Positions 12,650 to 20,386 of a DNA stretch of 29,557 nt are shown in pieces. Origin of the DNA: a virus; IMG/VR virus record IMGVR_UViG_3300027974_000118, positions 1-29,557 of that record; one strand, 5' to 3'. The position numbers were made by a program, and so were the translations under genes. Below the pieces are notes generated by a model, which saw only the letters and a list, made by a program, of their open reading frames with translations, was not told the DNA's origin and made no database searches. Numbering within the stretch: the stretch's first letter is position 1; the number at the start of each line of letters is the position of its first letter.

Positions 12650-14391
12650 TGATAGTCTAATACTGTAATTCGGTAGGTGGCAGTATTTACTGCAATCGAA
12701 CTATTGTCGGCATTTGTGCAAGATAGGCAGACCGTGTTAGCCTTATAAACCACGCCTTGAATTACTGCTCCAGCGGAGATTGCTGATGGTAAGCCAACAA
12801 GAACTATGTCATTAACCGACGCCCCAGTTACTACAACTTCACGATAATGCTGGTCATTCGCCGCAATCGTTCCAAAGGTAACAGATGTTGTTGTTGAAAG
12901 AGTCCTGAACGCACCATTGGCTGTTCCCATAGCAATATAATAACTGCCAGAGATTGCGACATTATTTGAGGCTATGGTTACAACGGTTGATCCAGAACCA
13001 AAAGCCTTAGTTTCCCAATTTACGGCAGTTACCCCAGAGGAGTCTTTAAGGACTCGATTGCCCCAGTCAATAGATGTGACAGCACTTGAATCAGCAAGAA
13101 AGCGAGTCGTGGCAGAAACATTCCCAGCCCAATCGGTCACTACATTTGATGGAACGCCAGCCACTCCAACCGTAACTGTATTGGCTATTAAGCCCAAATT
13201 AACTAAGGCACTAACTACGCTTGTGTTTGCTGGTTTTGCTATTGCCGTAGTGCCATAAAATCCAACATTATTTTGACTACTAACAAATGCGGCGTAGCTC
13301 TCGGCGGAGGTAAGGTAACTGGCTTGTGGGGCCGGAACGGAAGAACCGCTAGTAATTAAATCACGGCGAACTGTAATATCAGATTGAAGAACCGTCTTGG
13401 GTGTCCCATTTTGAGTTAGCTCAACCTCAATCTTTGGAGAGATTGTATCTGTACCAGCCTCGGCGAATAACTCATCTAGTTCGGCAGTAGCCATCGTGAC
13501 CGTGGTTTGCAAGAACTTACCAAATATAACTCCGCTTGCATCGAGTGTAAGGGCAGTCGTAATGTTGGTTAGGCCAAGGCCACGAACAAAGGAAATAGAA
13601 TAAAGGCCAGCATTATTGCCAACATCAACGCCTATGTTCCCAGCTCCGATTTCGGTAATTGATGTGAGGGCTTCTTGGAAGCTGATCGCAGTAGCCCCAA
13701 TTTGGATGGCGGTAGTCGAGTTGGCTCCATAATTTAGAACAAGTGAGCCGCCTTCTGCATCTGACCCAATGGCCAGACTGTAAGTTTCGTTTTGGGTGGA
13801 AGAGCCATCTTGAATTTTAGTTAAAGAGATAACCCCAGCGGTAGGAGAGGCAACAAATGTGTCGGAATAAACAGCAGGGTTACGAACCAAACGAATGACT
13901 TGCTGGGCCGCAATCGATGAGGCCGGGAATCTGCGGGTGCTTACAAGAACAGAGCTAGTAGGGAAAAGCGTAAAGGCAACACCACCGAATGACATAGCCG
14001 TGTTTGCCGTTGCGGAAGTGATTAAATAAGAAAATTGTTCGTTCGCATAGGTTGTCACCCCAACCCCAGCACCAGCGATTGCGGAAATAGCGTTATAGAC
14101 TTGAGTGGTCGTTGCATTAAATGAAATGGCATTCGATGTTACGCTATTAAGAACCAGCTTAAATTGTCCGTCCGTTGGGTCGCCATCAATCCCTCCGATG
14201 CCAAGCTTAATTGAAGAACCAGTCAAATCTAAATCTCGTGAAAATCCCGCGGAATCCCTTTCTTGCAGGCGAACACGGAAATTATAGGAGTCGTTGCGAG
14301 TAAAGGTAGGAAGGGCTCCACTCCTAGCCGACCCTGCCGCAATTAGCTTCCCGCTAGTTGTATCAATGTATATGTCTAAACTTTGAGCCAT
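12646..14391 (-). CDS. Large tail/baseplate-type protein
   Basis: The product is 581 aa. The N-terminus (about 28-75: 'PTFTRNDSYNFRVRLQERD' then 'DLTGSSIKLGIGG') resembles the N-terminal attachment domain of siphophage upper-baseplate or fibre proteins (BppU-like). The remainder is Ser/Thr/Ala-rich beta structure with repeated 'AISFNA' / 'TAISFQEAL' motifs, suggesting at least two related sub-domains. No enzyme motif is visible. The likely role is a tail fibre or baseplate component near the receptor-binding end. AGAGGA precedes the start, in a TTGACACAAG-type leader. Confidence 0.75.
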   Translation of the reverse strand: MAQSLDIYIDTTSGKLIAAGSARSGALPTFTRNDSYNFRVRLQERDSAGFSRDLDLTGSSIKLGIGGIDGDPTDGQFKLVLNSVTSNAISFNATTTQVYNAISAIAGAGVGVTTYANEQFSYLITSATANTAMSFGGVAFTLFPTSSVLVSTRRFPASSIAAQQVIRLVRNPAVYSDTFVASPTAGVISLTKIQDGSSTQNETYSLAIGSDAEGGSLVLNYGANSTTAIQIGATAISFQEALTSITEIGAGNIGVDVGNNAGLYSISFVRGLGLTNITTALTLDASGVIFGKFLQTTVTMATAELDELFAEAGTDTISPKIEVELTQNGTPKTVLQSDITVRRDLITSGSSVPAPQASYLTSAESYAAFVSSQNNVGFYGTTAIAKPANTSVVSALVNLGLIANTVTVGVAGVPSNVVTDWAGNVSATTRFLADSSAVTSIDWGNRVLKDSSGVTAVNWETKAFGSGSTVVTIASNNVAISGSYYIAMGTANGAFRTLSTTTSVTFGTIAANDQHYREVVVTGASVNDIVLVGLPSAISAGAVIQGVVYKANTVCLSCTNADNSSIAVNTATYRITVLDYQ

Positions 14392-14412
14392 TTAAGTGTC
14401 CTCTTGTGTCAA

Positions 14413-14673
14413 TTACTGTGTTACTGCCGTGCCAAGCACAACGATTTGGGCTGGTTCTCCATTGGAACATACATTGAGAGTGATTGCAGAATATCCAGTA
14501 ACATCCCCTCCACCAGCACCACCAGAAATTTTGAAGCCATTCTCTTCCTCTGATATTGTAATTCCAGAGCCAGCCAAGGGCTTAGTGCATTCAATCCTTC
14601 TTATTAGCTTGTTGAAAAATGACTTCGTTAGAATGGATGTTCCTTGAAGTTCGTTAATTTGATTTTCTCTCAT
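14413..14673 (-). CDS. Small tail-tip accessory protein
   Basis: The product is 86 aa: a helical start (MRENQINELQGTSILTKSFF, then 'LIRRIECTKP'), then a beta, Gly-rich part (GSGITISEEENGFKISGGAGGG). The 'GSGITIS...NGFKI' pattern is common in phage fibre and tail proteins. It lies between the distal-tail-type gene and the 581-aa protein. Function within the tail is inferred from position. Confidence 0.68.
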   Translation of the reverse strand: MRENQINELQGTSILTKSFFNKLIRRIECTKPLAGSGITISEEENGFKISGGAGGGDVTGYSAITLNVCSNGEPAQIVVLGTAVTQ

Positions 14674-14679
14674 ATAGAA

Positions 14680-15321
14680 TTATTGAAAAAAGCCCGACTT
14701 CTCTGTATATGTGGTTCGTGCAACAAGAAACAAGCCCCTGCGCTCACAGCTAAATGATTCGACACAATAACCAAAATATTGACCAAAGAAATAACCTCCG
14801 TTAATAAATCCCGGAGGTCTAGGATTTAATGGCATTTGTGTTCCATTAATAAATGGTGGCATTTGATTGACCGTACCAAAGGAAACATTACCAAGCTTGA
14901 TCTCTGCTGTTGCATTGATATTTCCCTGAATAAACATTGTCTCGGTTACATCTGTTACAAATTCTGCCTCAATAGTTAGGGGCGGGCCGAATATGCCCGC
15001 CCCAGCCGTGGGGATTAGTCTTACTATCGCCGGAGGCAATCCACTCTCTGTCGTTAGCCCAACAAAGGTCACAAGCATTTGAGTTATTCCACCATCTTGC
15101 TCCTCTGTGTTTACCGACTCCACAATCATTCGAGGATATTTTTTAGTGGACGAGGAAAAAGAGAAATGGACTACTCCCTTTTCTGGAACAATCGTGTCCC
15201 TATTGGAAGTTTTGATGGCATAAGATTCAGTAATTGTCTCTAGGCCATTTGGCTCCTTAGAGAAGTTTTGCCTCTGTAAAACCTTTGAATCGATTGATGA
15301 GCCAATAATTGAGAATCCCAT
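14680..15321 (-). CDS. Putative distal tail / tail-tip protein
   Basis: The product is 213 aa, beta-rich, beginning MGFSIIGSSIDSKVLQRQ and ending with a Cys-containing segment (YCVESFSCERRGLF). It is immediately downstream of the tape measure gene (one base apart), where siphophages encode the distal tail protein. No family signature was found, so the assignment rests mainly on gene order. It contains Pro/Gly loops (PPFINGTQMPLNPRPPGF) that look surface-exposed. Confidence 0.6.
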   Translation of the reverse strand: MGFSIIGSSIDSKVLQRQNFSKEPNGLETITESYAIKTSNRDTIVPEKGVVHFSFSSSTKKYPRMIVESVNTEEQDGGITQMLVTFVGLTTESGLPPAIVRLIPTAGAGIFGPPLTIEAEFVTDVTETMFIQGNINATAEIKLGNVSFGTVNQMPPFINGTQMPLNPRPPGFINGGYFFGQYFGYCVESFSCERRGLFLVARTTYTEKSGFFQ

Positions 15322-15322
15322 A

Positions 15323-16624
15323 TTATTTTACCACAGTTCCAGATTGCATAAGTTCAACTAATTTCTTGATGGCTTGTAAAGTTTCATTGCTTAAACTGCT
15401 TTTTTCTTCGCCTAGCTTGCCTTGTGTGCCAGTCATACTTGCCTTGCCAAATGCCCTATCTTTTTCAAACTTACTTGCGGCGGCCTCCCTTGCAAGTTGA
15501 GATGGGTCAACGCCAGTCAATCCCCCTTGGATTTTCTCCCCCAACGATGGCATTTCCCCTGCGGCTTGTTGGGCGGCCAGCTTCTCTCTTTCTCTCTGAG
15601 TTGGGGCAATTCTTTCCGCAACCTTAAAGTTTTCTGATTTAAGCTGTCTTTCCCTTTGTTTCCTAGCCACATCAAGGGCTTGTTGCCCACCCCTACTTGC
15701 ACCGAGAACTCCACCCCCAGCCTCTTGAGCTATTTTTGCATTTTCAGCCTTTTTCTTTTGAGACGCTTGTTCAAGTGATAATCTTTTTTGAGCTACTTCT
15801 AGGTCTTTTTCTCTGCCTTTTCTTGTAAGATCATCAATGAGTTTTATATTTACGCCGACATTCTTTAACTCATATAATTGCTCTATCTGCTGATTTATTA
15901 AATCAAGCTGATATTGTGCTAATTGTAATTCTGCCTTTGCATCGGTAACAAAATCTGCTTGTGTTTTATTTCTTATTGCATTTAATTGACGAAGTATTCT
16001 ATTGGATTTAACAGTTCTCTCTGTATTTTCTGCCTCTTCCTTGCCCTGCTTTGTTATCCTTTCTTCTTCTTTTCTTGTTGCAAGTAATTGCATTTCTGCA
16101 TCTAAAAGTGCTTGCGTATCTTTTAGTGTTTTCTCTGTGCTGGATACGCCGAGATCAAGATTAAATAATTTTTCAATCCCCTTCATTATTCCAGCCATAG
16201 GGCCGAGTTGAGTTATTTTACCCCTCAACGACTCAATGGTTGATTCTGTTCTTTCTAGTGCCGCTTGTGCTTGGTCAACGCTAGTGCTTTTGAATGATGT
16301 TTCAAAGGCATCAGCCAAATCCTTTTGTGCCGAGTAATAGTCAGTTGAGGCTTGCTTGACTGTTTCCCCAAATTTATTCATCGCACCAAGTGCGGCGTAT
16401 CCAAAGATTCCTCCAGTTCCAAGTCTAGCCAACATACCAAGGGATGTTCCAGCCTTACCTGCATTTAACCCAAGGCTAACAAGTGTCTTGCCTAGCTTTT
16501 GGGCAGATACATCAGATTGCTTAAATGTGTTTGCCGTCTTTGTAGCCTCTTTCTGGACTCCCCGCAAGCCAGTCGTGGCTTTGCGTCCGTCAATCTCGAT
16601 CTCTCCTTTTAATACAAAAGCCAT
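15323..16624 (-). CDS. Tape measure protein (short)
   Basis: The product is 433 aa. It begins with a beta segment (VLKGEIEIDGRKATTGL), continues with a Gly/Ala-rich hydrophobic stretch (LGMLARLGTGGIFGYAALGA at about 62-81) and then a long coiled-coil region (about 115-310, rich in Lys, Glu and Gln). This is the usual arrangement of tape measure proteins, which set tail length and hold the tail tube lumen. At roughly 1.5 angstrom per residue the tail would be about 65 nm, short for a siphovirus. Position after the G/GT chaperone locus and before the distal tail gene agrees. Confidence 0.82.
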   Translation of the reverse strand: MAFVLKGEIEIDGRKATTGLRGVQKEATKTANTFKQSDVSAQKLGKTLVSLGLNAGKAGTSLGMLARLGTGGIFGYAALGAMNKFGETVKQASTDYYSAQKDLADAFETSFKSTSVDQAQAALERTESTIESLRGKITQLGPMAGIMKGIEKLFNLDLGVSSTEKTLKDTQALLDAEMQLLATRKEEERITKQGKEEAENTERTVKSNRILRQLNAIRNKTQADFVTDAKAELQLAQYQLDLINQQIEQLYELKNVGVNIKLIDDLTRKGREKDLEVAQKRLSLEQASQKKKAENAKIAQEAGGGVLGASRGGQQALDVARKQRERQLKSENFKVAERIAPTQREREKLAAQQAAGEMPSLGEKIQGGLTGVDPSQLAREAAASKFEKDRAFGKASMTGTQGKLGEEKSSLSNETLQAIKKLVELMQSGTVVK

Positions 16625-16629
16625 ATATG

Positions 16630-17406
16630 TTACCTTGTCCTATTGGCCTTGTCAGCAATCTCTTGTTGCTTTTCTGAAATCTTTATCTTCATATCTGCCT
16701 CTTCTGCATTTATCGCATTTTGTAAAGCACGAGGCCCGATCTTTGCTACCCCAGCCGCCGCATTAACAAACACAGCCTTAACGACATCCCCAGCCGCAAA
16801 AACATTGTCAATTCCATATCCCAATCCAGCACTCCCCTTTAATGCTCTAAAGAACTTCAATAGAACATTGTCTGGTTGAATTGTTTTCCCAATGGTTTTC
16901 CTGCTAAAATGATAGAATGGGGGCAACCATCCAGCGGCAATGTATCCAGCAGACGACCTAGCTCGTTTAACAAACTTATTATAAAACTGGCTTGCTGTTC
17001 CTCCCTTTTTACCCTTACCCGGCCCAGCTAGTTTGGCTGGGAACTTGTTGTAGAATCCCAATCTTTTGCCTCTTGCCAGTCTCCAATTTGCAATCTTAAA
17101 AGCCTCTTGGCTTCCCATATAATTAACAGTTGCTTGTTTCTGGGTTGTCTTTCCACCCTTGCTCAACGCAACATATTCCCCCCTCTTCTTTGTTGTTTTA
17201 ACATAAGAAGCGGTAACAGTTTCAACTGCCTTCATATCATCAGAAATCTTTTCTGGGTCTGCTTTATCTGTCAGCTTGCTTGCTCTTGCACAAATATTTG
17301 CCGCCCTTCGATTTAGTTCATTAATTCTGTCTCGACGTGTTAGGTCTAGGTATAGGTCAATTGTCCTATTAAATTCTCTAACATCTAGTCTAATTAGATT
17401 GCCCAT
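16630..17406 (-). CDS. Basic tail-region protein of unknown function
   Basis: The product is 258 aa, strongly basic (for example 'AKLAGPGKGKKGGTASQFYNKF'), with a helical N-terminus (FNRTIDLYLDLTRRDRINEL) and a helical C-terminus. It is placed between the chaperone locus and the tape measure gene, where many siphophages have no extra gene. It may be a minor tail protein or a tape-measure partner. The start is preceded by a TTAACACAAAG leader element overlapping the stop of the GT extension. Confidence 0.72.
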   Translation of the reverse strand: MGNLIRLDVREFNRTIDLYLDLTRRDRINELNRRAANICARASKLTDKADPEKISDDMKAVETVTASYVKTTKKRGEYVALSKGGKTTQKQATVNYMGSQEAFKIANWRLARGKRLGFYNKFPAKLAGPGKGKKGGTASQFYNKFVKRARSSAGYIAAGWLPPFYHFSRKTIGKTIQPDNVLLKFFRALKGSAGLGYGIDNVFAAGDVVKAVFVNAAAGVAKIGPRALQNAINAEEADMKIKISEKQQEIADKANRTR

Positions 17407-17422
17407 AAGATTCTTCTTTGTG

Positions 17423-18009
17423 TTAAACTATCCCCAATAGCTTCTCTAGGTTTGCCCTATCTTCGCCAATCTCTGTAAGCACTCGCCGACACTTTACCCC
17501 GTTTTGCCATAGGTAGGTATGGGTTGCTTGAGTGATTATGGCTAAAGGAATGTTCCATAAAATATAGTCTATGCTCCAACCAGTTCGTTCTGCCAACGAA
17601 AACACAAAACTTGCTGTTCCCGCTGGCGTTAGGCGTTTCCCAAGTCGGGCTGATGAGGGGCTGGGATAACATCAACTTTCCCCTTCTGGGCTTCATCCAA
17701 GATATTAGAAACGACGGTTGTGGCAATTTCACGATCTGCCTCCGTCTTCCCCTCGATATATTCCATTATCTTTTCCCTAAACAAGCTCTTATTCCAAGCC
17801 AGTTTGATTGCGTCCTTCTTGTTCTTGGCTAATAGGATGTGGACATAGATAAACGACCAAATGAAATAGATTGAGGAATCTTCATCGTCCCTTACTTGCA
17901 AAAGGAGCAACCTTGAGCCTTCCGTGTATGGTGCGAGTTTATCACCCATAAACTCCTTTTCTGGTGAGATGAATGCCGAGTTTAGTTCTTCTTCTAGGGA
18001 TATGCTCAT
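17423..18009 (-). CDS. Tail assembly chaperone GT fusion by -1 frameshift
   Basis: Predicted join of 18009-17635 with 17635-17423 after a -1 slip at GGGAAAC. The product would be 195 aa: 125 residues of the short chaperone, then 70 residues starting RLTPAGTASF and ending 'DRANLEKLLGIV'. In lambda, gpG and the gpG-T fusion made by slippage on GGGAAAG guide the tape measure protein during tail assembly. Here the second frame has no good start of its own (only a GTG at 17605), and position just before the tape-measure block fits. The heptamer is in the correct zero-frame register (G GGA AAC), three codons before the stop. Confidence 0.75.
17592..17641 (-). promoter_or_regulatory. Programmed -1 frameshift signal: GGGAAAC plus downstream stem
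   Basis: The slippery heptamer G GGA AAC is at 17641-17635 in the mRNA sense. Seven nucleotides later a 7-bp stem can form: GCCAGCG (17627-17621) with CGTTGGC (17598-17592), including one G-U pair and a 22-nt loop. A spacer of about seven nucleotides is typical of recoding stimulators. The zero-frame stop TAA is at 17631-17629. Confidence 0.75.
17629..18009 (-). CDS. Tail assembly chaperone, short form (gpG-like)
   Basis: The product is 126 aa, acidic and helical, starting MSISLEEELNSAFISPEK. It is encoded between the tail-tube candidate and the tape-measure region and contains the slippery site near its 3' end, the hallmarks of a lambda gpG-type chaperone. Sequence similarity to gpG cannot be judged by eye, so the call depends on gene order and the frameshift signal. 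It overlaps the upstream gene by four bases. Confidence 0.78.
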   Translation of the reverse strand: MSISLEEELNSAFISPEKEFMGDKLAPYTEGSRLLLLQVRDDEDSSIYFIWSFIYVHILLAKNKKDAIKLAWNKSLFREKIMEYIEGKTEADREIATTVVSNILDEAQKGKVDVIPAPHQPDLGNA

Positions 18010-18380
18010 AGATGCTTTAGGATTGCCCTTCTTTGCTCTGAGGTTGCGTTTTCTGATATGAGTAAAGTCTGACCGCCCCTTTGTATCACCCGAACCGGAA
18101 CGGCTCTTTTAAGCAATCCTAAGAAGGTTTCTCGGTTCTCTAGGGCGGCACGGACATATCGGATTGGGCTTTCTGGGTCGCTCTTCATTTCTGACCAAGG
18201 GCGTTCCATTTCTGCCCTAGCCTCTGCCCCTGCCCCAGCCTCAAACCAGAAGGTAGCTTGGGTGCTTCCGTCCTCTTTGATTGTCCTTGTTACTGGGTCT
18301 AGCTGTCTTGGCTTTGCTCCAAAGGAAGCGACTGCACTAGCTACCTTGATATTCGTTGTTCCCCAAAAAGCCTCGGTCAT
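18006..18380 (-). CDS. Hypothetical tail-assembly region protein
   Basis: The product is 124 aa, with 'EDGSTQATFWFEAGAGAEA' followed by a charged helical half (EARAEMERPWSEMKSDPESP) and 'ENRETFLGLLKRAVPVRVIQ'. It lies between the tail-tube candidate and the short chaperone and overlaps the latter by four bases. No family is recognised; a tail accessory role is inferred from position. The start is preceded by GAAATCCTAAACTT rather than a classic ribosome binding site. Confidence 0.68.
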   Translation of the reverse strand: MTEAFWGTTNIKVASAVASFGAKPRQLDPVTRTIKEDGSTQATFWFEAGAGAEARAEMERPWSEMKSDPESPIRYVRAALENRETFLGLLKRAVPVRVIQRGGQTLLISENATSEQRRAILKHL

Positions 18381-18398
18381 AAGTTTAGGATTTCAAAT

Positions 18399-18417
18399 TA
18401 GAGGATTAGAACCTCTA
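18399..18417 (-). terminator. Short stem-loop after the tail-tube candidate gene
   Basis: In the mRNA sense TAGAGG (18417-18412) pairs with CCTCTA (18404-18399) around a seven-base loop, directly after the stop at 18418. The following sequence is AT-rich but has no run of U, so it may stabilise the mRNA end or attenuate rather than terminate fully. Confidence 0.4.
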
Positions 18418-18765
18418 TTAACTTACATTCGGATAGCCAGTAGCCGAGATGTCGAGCGTCACAAACGCATCGTTAGACTTGTTCAGCGTGATGGAGTCGA
18501 TGCGGGTAGTTCCAAGAGTGGTTGCATTCGCCAAGGCCGCAAGAGCCGCCCCTGCGGTTACATTGTAAGCACCAGTAATGGCAACCGAGAGCGAGTAGGA
18601 GGTTGTGGCGTTGTAATATCCAACGGCAACAATATCGCCAGAGTTATTGCGAACTTCATTCTTCTCTACATTGCGAGCCTCTGAAAAGCTCTGAACCAGT
18701 CCGATGCCAGCTTCCGCAACCAAGCCGAAAGACAAGCCCTGCGTGCCAATAGTAACAGCGGCCAT
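18418..18765 (-). CDS. Putative major tail tube protein
   Basis: The product is 115 aa and beta-rich, with 'FSEARNVEKNEVRNNSGDIV' then 'GYYNATTSYSLSVAITG' and 'ITLNKSNDAFVTLDISATGYP'. This reads like the compact tail-tube proteins of small siphophages: an E-R-N-V/K-N-E segment, alternate beta strands and a conserved end. Position directly upstream of the chaperone locus agrees. Translation is apparently coupled to an 11-codon leader ORF by TAATG, and a stem-loop follows the stop, which would fit a highly expressed gene. A related minor tail protein is the main alternative. Confidence 0.6.
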   Translation of the reverse strand: MAAVTIGTQGLSFGLVAEAGIGLVQSFSEARNVEKNEVRNNSGDIVAVGYYNATTSYSLSVAITGAYNVTAGAALAALANATTLGTTRIDSITLNKSNDAFVTLDISATGYPNVS

Positions 18766-18800
18766 TAGATTGAAACCTCGTTAGAAAGTGTGTTTTGCAT
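18765..18800 (-). CDS. Leader ORF (11 codons) before the tail-tube candidate gene
   Basis: An ATG at 18800 with the best ribosome binding site nearby (AAGGAG, three bases before the ATG) starts the peptide MQNTLSNEVSI, whose TAA overlaps the ATG of the next gene (TAATG). The downstream ATG has no good site of its own. The peptide may only serve to deliver ribosomes by re-initiation. Confidence 0.45.
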   Translation of the reverse strand: MQNTLSNEVSI

Positions 18801-18822
18801 AATCTCCTTCGCTTGTGTCAAA

Positions 18823-19077
18823 TTATCGTGGGAACACTCGCACCTTTATGAGTTCCCAGATCGTAGAGAATACCGCACCCGACACTAGGGCAACTAGCCA
18901 TAGCTTTGTTTTGATGGTGTGAGCGTCCCTCTCTAGGGTGTCCACCTTGCCGTTAATCTTGGCTGTCCATTGAGCTATTTCGCTAGTATGACGCTCTAAA
19001 ATTGAAATCAACCCTACCTGCCTCTCCTCGATTCTTGCGAGCCTCTCCCGCAAATCCGCCACTTGATCGGCACTCAT
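18823..19077 (-). CDS. XhlA/holin-like coiled-coil membrane protein
   Basis: The product is 84 aa. Residues about 2-55 form an amphipathic coiled coil (QVADLRERLARIEERQVGLI) and residues about 59-76 (KLWLVALVSGAVFSTIWELI region) one transmembrane helix, with a basic end. This architecture is typical of phage proteins related to XhlA or to holin partners. It lies in the middle of the tail operon, away from the main lysis cassette. It overlaps the 46-aa gene upstream by four bases. Confidence 0.7.
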   Translation of the reverse strand: MSADQVADLRERLARIEERQVGLISILERHTSEIAQWTAKINGKVDTLERDAHTIKTKLWLVALVSGAVFSTIWELIKVRVFPR

Positions 19078-19214
19078 ACTTCACAATCCTCTGCTCCTTC
19101 GCAGATTCGGACGCAAGTATTCCCATCTTCATCTATGAACTTCTCTATATACCCCTCATCGCAAAGCCATTTTAGAGAAGATACGAAGTCCTCATAAGTA
19201 TATTGGTAGTTCAT
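19074..19214 (-). CDS. Small Cys-containing soluble protein (46 aa)
   Basis: The ATG at 19214 overlaps the stop of the small lipoprotein gene (ATGA), and its own stop overlaps the ATG at 19077 (ATGA). The product, MNYQYTYEDFVSSLKWLCDE and onward, is acidic with four cysteines and a C-terminal 'CEGAEDCEV'. Coupling on both sides supports translation. No motif is recognised. Confidence 0.6.
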   Translation of the reverse strand: MNYQYTYEDFVSSLKWLCDEGYIEKFIDEDGNTCVRICEGAEDCEV

Positions 19215-19336
19215 TTTGTTGCTCGACCAGCATCTTCGGCGGCCGACATATCGCTATATCTTGGTAATACATTGTTTTCTGTGTGCTTTGGCGAGCAAGA
19301 GCAGAGCAAGAGAGTAAAGAGGAGGAGGATGGGCAT
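19211..19336 (-). CDS. Tiny lipoprotein-like peptide (41 aa)
   Basis: The ATG at 19336 shares a base with the TAA of the upstream gene (TAATG). The peptide starts MPILLLFTLLLCSCSPKHTE: a hydrophobic stretch ending in a lipobox-like LCSC with a candidate Cys at 14, then a short polar tail. It lacks the usual positive residues before the hydrophobic segment, so lipidation is uncertain. With the neighbouring membrane protein it could be a second spanin-like pair. Confidence 0.52.
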   Translation of the reverse strand: MPILLLFTLLLCSCSPKHTENNVLPRYSDMSAAEDAGRATK

Positions 19337-19818
19337 TAGGCTATTTTTGTATACTTGATGTAACAGCCAGTAGACATAATTGCTGGATTGCTTGCATCCG
19401 TTGCCGATCTTTGAGCAATACGGAAACCAAAAGTCTGTGCGGTGGTTATAATTAAAGTTCCATTACACCATCCAGACATGAATAGAGAGGAAGCTCCTCC
19501 GTCCATATTTACAGCACAATGATAAATAGCATTTGTGTCAGCCCTACGAGTTGTCCCTTGATCTGTGTTTATGCCAAAATAAGTAGAGCCACGACTTGAC
19601 CTGTTCACAAAACAACCAGACCCAGTCATTGAGGAAATTTCAAAAGAAATACCCCCCGTGCTTGAGGCGGTACTACCACCAACCCATCCCTCATATTGGT
19701 AGGTTCCGGAGGGAAGAGTGATCTGTGTAGATGATGAGACAAATGATGTGGATGCAGACTGCGTTAAAGTCGTGTCATAAAGAGTAAAGATTTGAGGAGT
19801 AGATCGGAAAAGTGCCAT
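19336..19818 (-). CDS. Beta-rich tail appendage protein
   Basis: The product is 160 aa, all beta with many Ser, Thr and Gly, and aromatic residues in strands (FTLYDTTLTQSASTSF...ITLPSGTYQYEGWVGGST). The pattern resembles C1q/TNF-like or other jelly-roll fibre domains of phages, but that is a shape judgement only. It lies in a run of small surface-type genes between the tail-terminator-like genes and the tail-tube candidate. The downstream lipoprotein-like ORF is coupled by TAATG. Confidence 0.65.
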   Translation of the reverse strand: MALFRSTPQIFTLYDTTLTQSASTSFVSSSTQITLPSGTYQYEGWVGGSTASSTGGISFEISSMTGSGCFVNRSSRGSTYFGINTDQGTTRRADTNAIYHCAVNMDGGASSLFMSGWCNGTLIITTAQTFGFRIAQRSATDASNPAIMSTGCYIKYTKIA

Positions 19819-19827
19819 CGCATACTC

Positions 19828-20370
19828 CTAGCTAACTTGCGTAATTCTGGCCGTGCCAGCCGTAGCGAAAACTGCGGTATGGGCGAGCGAAAGCTGTCCC
19901 GCTGGACACTCCCAATAATCTCCGGCCGATAGGCGAACTTGGTAAGAAATCGTTGTGCAGGTCGCACCGGGTGAGATGTGCAAGTTGCCAGCCCCCTCAT
20001 TAAACACGGTCAAAACCTCCCTGCCAGTAACCGCAGAAACTAGCGTTGTAGATGAAGTTAGACTTGTGATGGTTGTGTTGGAAACGCTTGTTCCTTGGGC
20101 TGGATAAACTGTTACTGCCGAATTAGAAATGGATGCGGTGACTGAACCAATTTGCGATGTGCTTGCTCCTAGCGTTACTGAACCAGTAATCGTCTGAGAG
20201 GATGGGAAATTAGAGATTGAAACAACACTTCCACTCACAGCACTACGCATATCTGTAATCGCTTGAGTGCCAAGGCTAACAACCGTGTGGGCGGTGATAT
20301 GCTGACCGCTTGTAAGAATGGTCGAGAGCGTAGTTGCTGACTGATTGCCGTCTAAAATTGAAAGTGCCAT
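19828..20370 (-). CDS. Ser/Thr-rich beta virion protein
   Basis: The product is 180 aa, rich in Ser, Thr and Val with repeated short strand motifs ('SNFPSSQTITGSVTLGAS', 'QIGSVTASISNSAVTV'), followed by a globular C-terminal part (VLTVFNEGAGNLHISPGATC). The C-terminal piece resembles small beta-sandwich proteins found as phage decoration or appendage proteins. Function is unknown. Position supports a virion role. Confidence 0.7.
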   Translation of the reverse strand: MALSILDGNQSATTLSTILTSGQHITAHTVVSLGTQAITDMRSAVSGSVVSISNFPSSQTITGSVTLGASTSQIGSVTASISNSAVTVYPAQGTSVSNTTITSLTSSTTLVSAVTGREVLTVFNEGAGNLHISPGATCTTISYQVRLSAGDYWECPAGQLSLAHTAVFATAGTARITQVS

Positions 20371-20386
20371 ATAGCCTTATCCCTTG

